Below, piece by piece: positions 61,545 through 64,000 of a stretch of 64,000 nucleotides of DNA (position 1 is the stretch's first letter; the number at the start of each line of letters is the position of its first letter). This DNA comes from Planctomycetota bacterium (GTDB lineage Bacteria > Planctomycetota > UBA1135 > GCA-002686595): the NCBI GenBank assembly GCA_020638855.1, contig JACKHT010000005.1, forward strand, positions 62,001 to 126,000. The letters run 5' to 3'. The notes beneath the pieces were generated by a model, which saw only the letters and a list, made by a program, of their open reading frames with translations, made no database searches and was not told where the DNA came from. Both the position numbers and the translations under genes were made by a program.

Positions 61545-62322
61545 GTCCCCCACCGCAAGCCTGGCCATCGAGGCCCAAGGTTTGATCAAGACCTTCCACG
61601 ACCCTGAGCGCGGAGAAGTCCGCGCTGTGCGCGGACTCGATCTGGAGTGCCGCTACGGCGAAATCTTCGGGTTGCTGGGCCCCAACGGCGCGGGCAAGAC
61701 CACGACCCTACGCATGCTGGCTGGCATCCTGGTGCCTTCAGGGGGCCACGCCCATATCGCCGGCATCGATGCGACGGCCGACCCCATGGGCGTGCGCCAA
61801 CGCATTGGATTCCTGTCGGGGAGCACCGGTTTGTACCCGCGCCTGACCGCGCGAGAGACCCTGCGCTACTTCGGCGAACTGCACGGCATTCCCAAGCCCG
61901 CTTTGGAAGCCCGAATCGAGGAGTTGGTCGAGACCTTCCAACTCCAAGAATTCGCCGATGGGCGTTGCGAGGGACTGTCCACCGGTCAACGCCAGCGGGT
62001 TTCGATCGCGCGGGCCGTGGTGCACGATCCCGATGTGCTGATCCTGGACGAGCCCACCACGGGACTCGACATCATGGCCGCGAGCGACATGATCGATTTC
62101 ATCGAGGCGCGCCGTTCCGCAGGGCGCTGTGTTTTGTTTTCCACGCACATCCTTTCGGAGGCCGAGCGGCTGTGCGACCGCATCGGCGTGGTCCACCACG
62201 GGCGAACCCTGGCGGTGGGAACCCTGGCGGAACTGCGTGCGGAAACGGGAGCCGAGTGGCTGGGCGACGTCTTCAAAGTCCTCGTGCGCCGGGCCGAACC
62301 CGATCCAACCCCGGCTGCCTAG
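61531..62322 (+). CDS. ABC transporter ATP-binding protein, NatA-like
   Basis: Product of 263 residues. Walker A GLLGPNGAGKTTTLRML, signature GLSTGQRQRVSIARA, Walker B VLILDEPTTGLD, and switch His in VLFSTHILSEAERLCD. The sequence is of the NatA type, the partner of NatB permeases. A 14-base overlap with the first permease and 12 bases to the second show that the exporter uses two different permeases with one ATPase. Substrate unknown. Confidence 0.93.
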   Translation: MQSPESPTASLAIEAQGLIKTFHDPERGEVRAVRGLDLECRYGEIFGLLGPNGAGKTTTLRMLAGILVPSGGHAHIAGIDATADPMGVRQRIGFLSGSTGLYPRLTARETLRYFGELHGIPKPALEARIEELVETFQLQEFADGRCEGLSTGQRQRVSIARAVVHDPDVLILDEPTTGLDIMAASDMIDFIEARRSAGRCVLFSTHILSEAERLCDRIGVVHHGRTLAVGTLAELRAETGAEWLGDVFKVLVRRAEPDPTPAA

Positions 62323-62334
62323 TCCGCCCCTACC

Positions 62335-64000
62335 ATGCTGCTCCCCCGCCCCAATCCCTGGCGCCAGCTGCGCGCCATCCTCGGATCGGAACTACTGCAA
62401 CTCGTGCGCGACCGGCGCGCGTTGTTCGCGGCCATCATCCTGCCGGTGCTGCTGTATCCCTGGCTGTTCAAGGGCCAACACAAGATCGAAGAGATCTCCA
62501 AGGAGGCGCTCGCCAAGCGCGAAGTCCAAGCCGTTTGCGACCTGAGCCAGCTGCCCGCGGCTTGGCACGATCCGGTTTGGAAAGCCCTCCAGGCTGCCGA
62601 GCCCATGGAATGGAGCGAGGTCGATGCCCAAGCGGTCGTCGACCTGGAGCACTCGGACCAAACCGAGCAAGAACGGGACCCCGAACGGCGGCGCTTGTAC
62701 CAAGAGCTCGTCCAGGGCGACCAGGCGCTCCTGGTGGTGGGCCACGTGGCGGATGCGGAGCACGATCGCCCCGAGGTCGCGATCTACTACGACATCAAGA
62801 ACGACTCGAGCCGCGAGGCCCAGGAGCGCGTCAGCCATCAGCTGGAGCAGCTCAAAGAGGCCTCCATCACCCGGCTGCGGATCGAACTCCTTGGAAGCGA
62901 TCCGGCGGCCTTCCTCGACCTCGAGACGGTCGACGTGGCCAGCGCCGCAGAGCGCAGCGGGGCGAAGCTAGGCCGCATGCTGCCCATGCTGCTCGTGTTG
63001 CTGTTGATCTCGGGCGGGGCCTTCGCGGCCCTGACGGTGTTCGCAGGCGAACGCGAATCGGGCACGCTGGAGTCGATCTTGGTGCAGCCGATCGACCCCC
63101 GCGTACTAGGCCTGGGCAAGTTCGGTGCGGTGGCGGTGGCTTCGTTTGCCACTCTATTGGCCAACCTTGTGGCGCTCTACGTGTGTGTGCTGATGGGTTG
63201 GACTTCCACGGGCTCTGGCGACATGGAGGGTCTCAGCTTCATGACGCTCGTGGGGGCTTTGTGGTACCTCCCGGGTGCGCTGCTTTTGTGCGGGCTCTTG
63301 TGCCTGGCCCTTGGGCGCGCCAAGACCTTCCGGGAAGGCCAGTATCTGCTCTTCCCGATCACGCTCTTGGCGGCCATCCCCTCGGCGGTCGTGCTGCAGC
63401 CGAGCTTGCCCAACAACGCCATCCTGAGTGCGATCCCGTTCACGGGCGCCGCGCTGTGCTTGCGGGATATCCTGCGCGGGGACGCGAGCTTCTTGCTGCT
63501 CGGCATCATGTCGGTCAGCCATTTGGGTTACACGGCTTGGACCGTCACGCGCCTGGGGCGCTTGCTCGACGGGGAACGCGCCCTGCACAGCGGCGATGTG
63601 GCGGGAGCTCTGCGCAAGCTGGGCCCGGCCCGTCACGGGATGCGCTGGGGATTCGTGGGCGTGCTGGCGATCTACATCGTGGGCTCTTGGCTGCAGAGCC
63701 GGGACCCGCTCCTGGGCTTGATGCAAACGTTGTGGGGCCTGCTTCCGATCTTAGCCATCGTGGCGGCCCTGCGCGCCCGCAAGTGGGCGAGTGGCGAGAA
63801 GGTCCGCACGGCGGGGAACTTTGTCGTGCGCGAGTTGGGTTTGGGACCCTGCCGGCCCCAGTACCTTGTGGCCGCGCTGTTGTTGGTTCCCGCGATGACG
63901 GCCCTCATGCAGCAGTACTTGCCCTTGCAGGAGAAGCTGTTGCCCATGCCCAGCTTTCTGGCGGGGGCAGAGGCACTGACACGCATGTTCGATGGGCTGA
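62335..64000 (+). CDS. ABC-2/NatB-type permease, C-terminus beyond the window (possible CPBP protease fusion)
   Basis: The frame is open for 555 codons to the window edge. The layout repeats that of the first permease: an N-terminal helix (LFAAIILPVLLYPWLF), an external domain of about 200 residues, then VFAGERESGTLESILVQPI (signature loop) and several helices (GALLLCGLLCLALGRAKTF, LLFPITLLAAIPSAVVLQPS). After the permease helices a new domain seems to begin near residue 495 (VVRELGLGPCRPQYLVAALLL, then LPLQEKLLPMPSF). In Planctomycetes NatB permeases are often followed in the same chain by a CPBP/CAAX-type intramembrane protease; the start of this tail looks like one, which is inference because the motif residues lie past 64000. 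Confidence 0.82.
   Translation, partial: MLLPRPNPWRQLRAILGSELLQLVRDRRALFAAIILPVLLYPWLFKGQHKIEEISKEALAKREVQAVCDLSQLPAAWHDPVWKALQAAEPMEWSEVDAQAVVDLEHSDQTEQERDPERRRLYQELVQGDQALLVVGHVADAEHDRPEVAIYYDIKNDSSREAQERVSHQLEQLKEASITRLRIELLGSDPAAFLDLETVDVASAAERSGAKLGRMLPMLLVLLLISGGAFAALTVFAGERESGTLESILVQPIDPRVLGLGKFGAVAVASFATLLANLVALYVCVLMGWTSTGSGDMEGLSFMTLVGALWYLPGALLLCGLLCLALGRAKTFREGQYLLFPITLLAAIPSAVVLQPSLPNNAILSAIPFTGAALCLRDILRGDASFLLLGIMSVSHLGYTAWTVTRLGRLLDGERALHSGDVAGALRKLGPARHGMRWGFVGVLAIYIVGSWLQSRDPLLGLMQTLWGLLPILAIVAALRARKWASGEKVRTAGNFVVRELGLGPCRPQYLVAALLLVPAMTALMQQYLPLQEKLLPMPSFLAGAEALTRMFDGL

Noticed and set aside
1..64000. Further selenoproteins by in-frame UGA other than selD
   Set aside because: I examined the stops and N-termini of genes ending or starting near TGA for continuing homology or CxxU-type motifs and saw none. 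A computed search with a SECIS model and homologues could still find one.

Overview
The window is GC-rich and gene-dense, and is best explained as a chromosomal segment of a Gram-negative-type Planctomycetota bacterium. This is inferred from gene content, not from a marker gene. Supporting signs are an lpxB gene, several lipobox lipoproteins, a TPR/ASPIC-UnbV lipoprotein pair, a small ECF sigma factor of the family expanded in Planctomycetes and Acidobacteria, an Hc1-like histone, and secreted proteins ending in a C-terminal domain I associate with marine planctomycete relatives. I see no phage, insertion sequence, CRISPR array or rRNA.

Layout. 1-10.7 kb: a 5'-truncated Ski2-like helicase, a secreted alpha/beta-hydrolase-fold protein lacking its nucleophile, a radical SAM/SPASM protein, a coupled TPR + FG-GAP/ASPIC lipoprotein pair, a family 2 glycosyltransferase and a full-length RecQ. 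11-16 kb: an ECF sigma factor and a three-gene molybdenum hydroxylase of the 4-hydroxybenzoyl-CoA reductase type. 16-26 kb: a 610-residue secreted orphan, an HslV-like protease subunit without HslU, a second, shorter RecQ, a CARDB lipoprotein, mqnB-mqnD of the futalosine menaquinone route, a 60-residue histone-like protein and an EVE-domain protein.

26.5-33.3 kb: a selenocysteine region. It has tRNA-Sec (anticodon UCA) on the plus strand, and on the minus strand selA, a nucleotide-sugar dehydrogenase, selD, a propeller-like lipoprotein and a glycerophosphodiesterase. selD itself carries an in-frame UGA at codon 18 followed by a SECIS-like hairpin, so SelD appears to be a selenoprotein whose true start lies 87 bases upstream of the start a naive ORF caller would choose.

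33.4-46.1 kb: recJ, a degenerate-Nudix/membrane protein, a DUF368 lipid-carrier transporter, two adjacent secreted proteins (lamin-tail-like and endonuclease I) sharing a C-terminal domain, polA, a CPCC protein, a RIO/LPS-type kinase and an ABC transporter. 46.2-64 kb: a secreted orphan, two more sigma factors (one with anti-sigma factor and a YbjQ protein), a secreted gluzincin peptidase, lpxB, a secreted prenyltransferase-like barrel protein, an FAH-family hydrolase coupled to an M48 protease, a small HEIGH membrane protein, aldehyde dehydrogenase, SDR, signal peptidase I, and a NatAB-like ABC exporter whose last gene runs off the window.

Two genome-wide habits show. At least eight genes have a -10-like hexamer exactly six bases before the start codon, as expected for leaderless transcripts. 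Several intergenic gaps carry short GC-rich tandem repeats.
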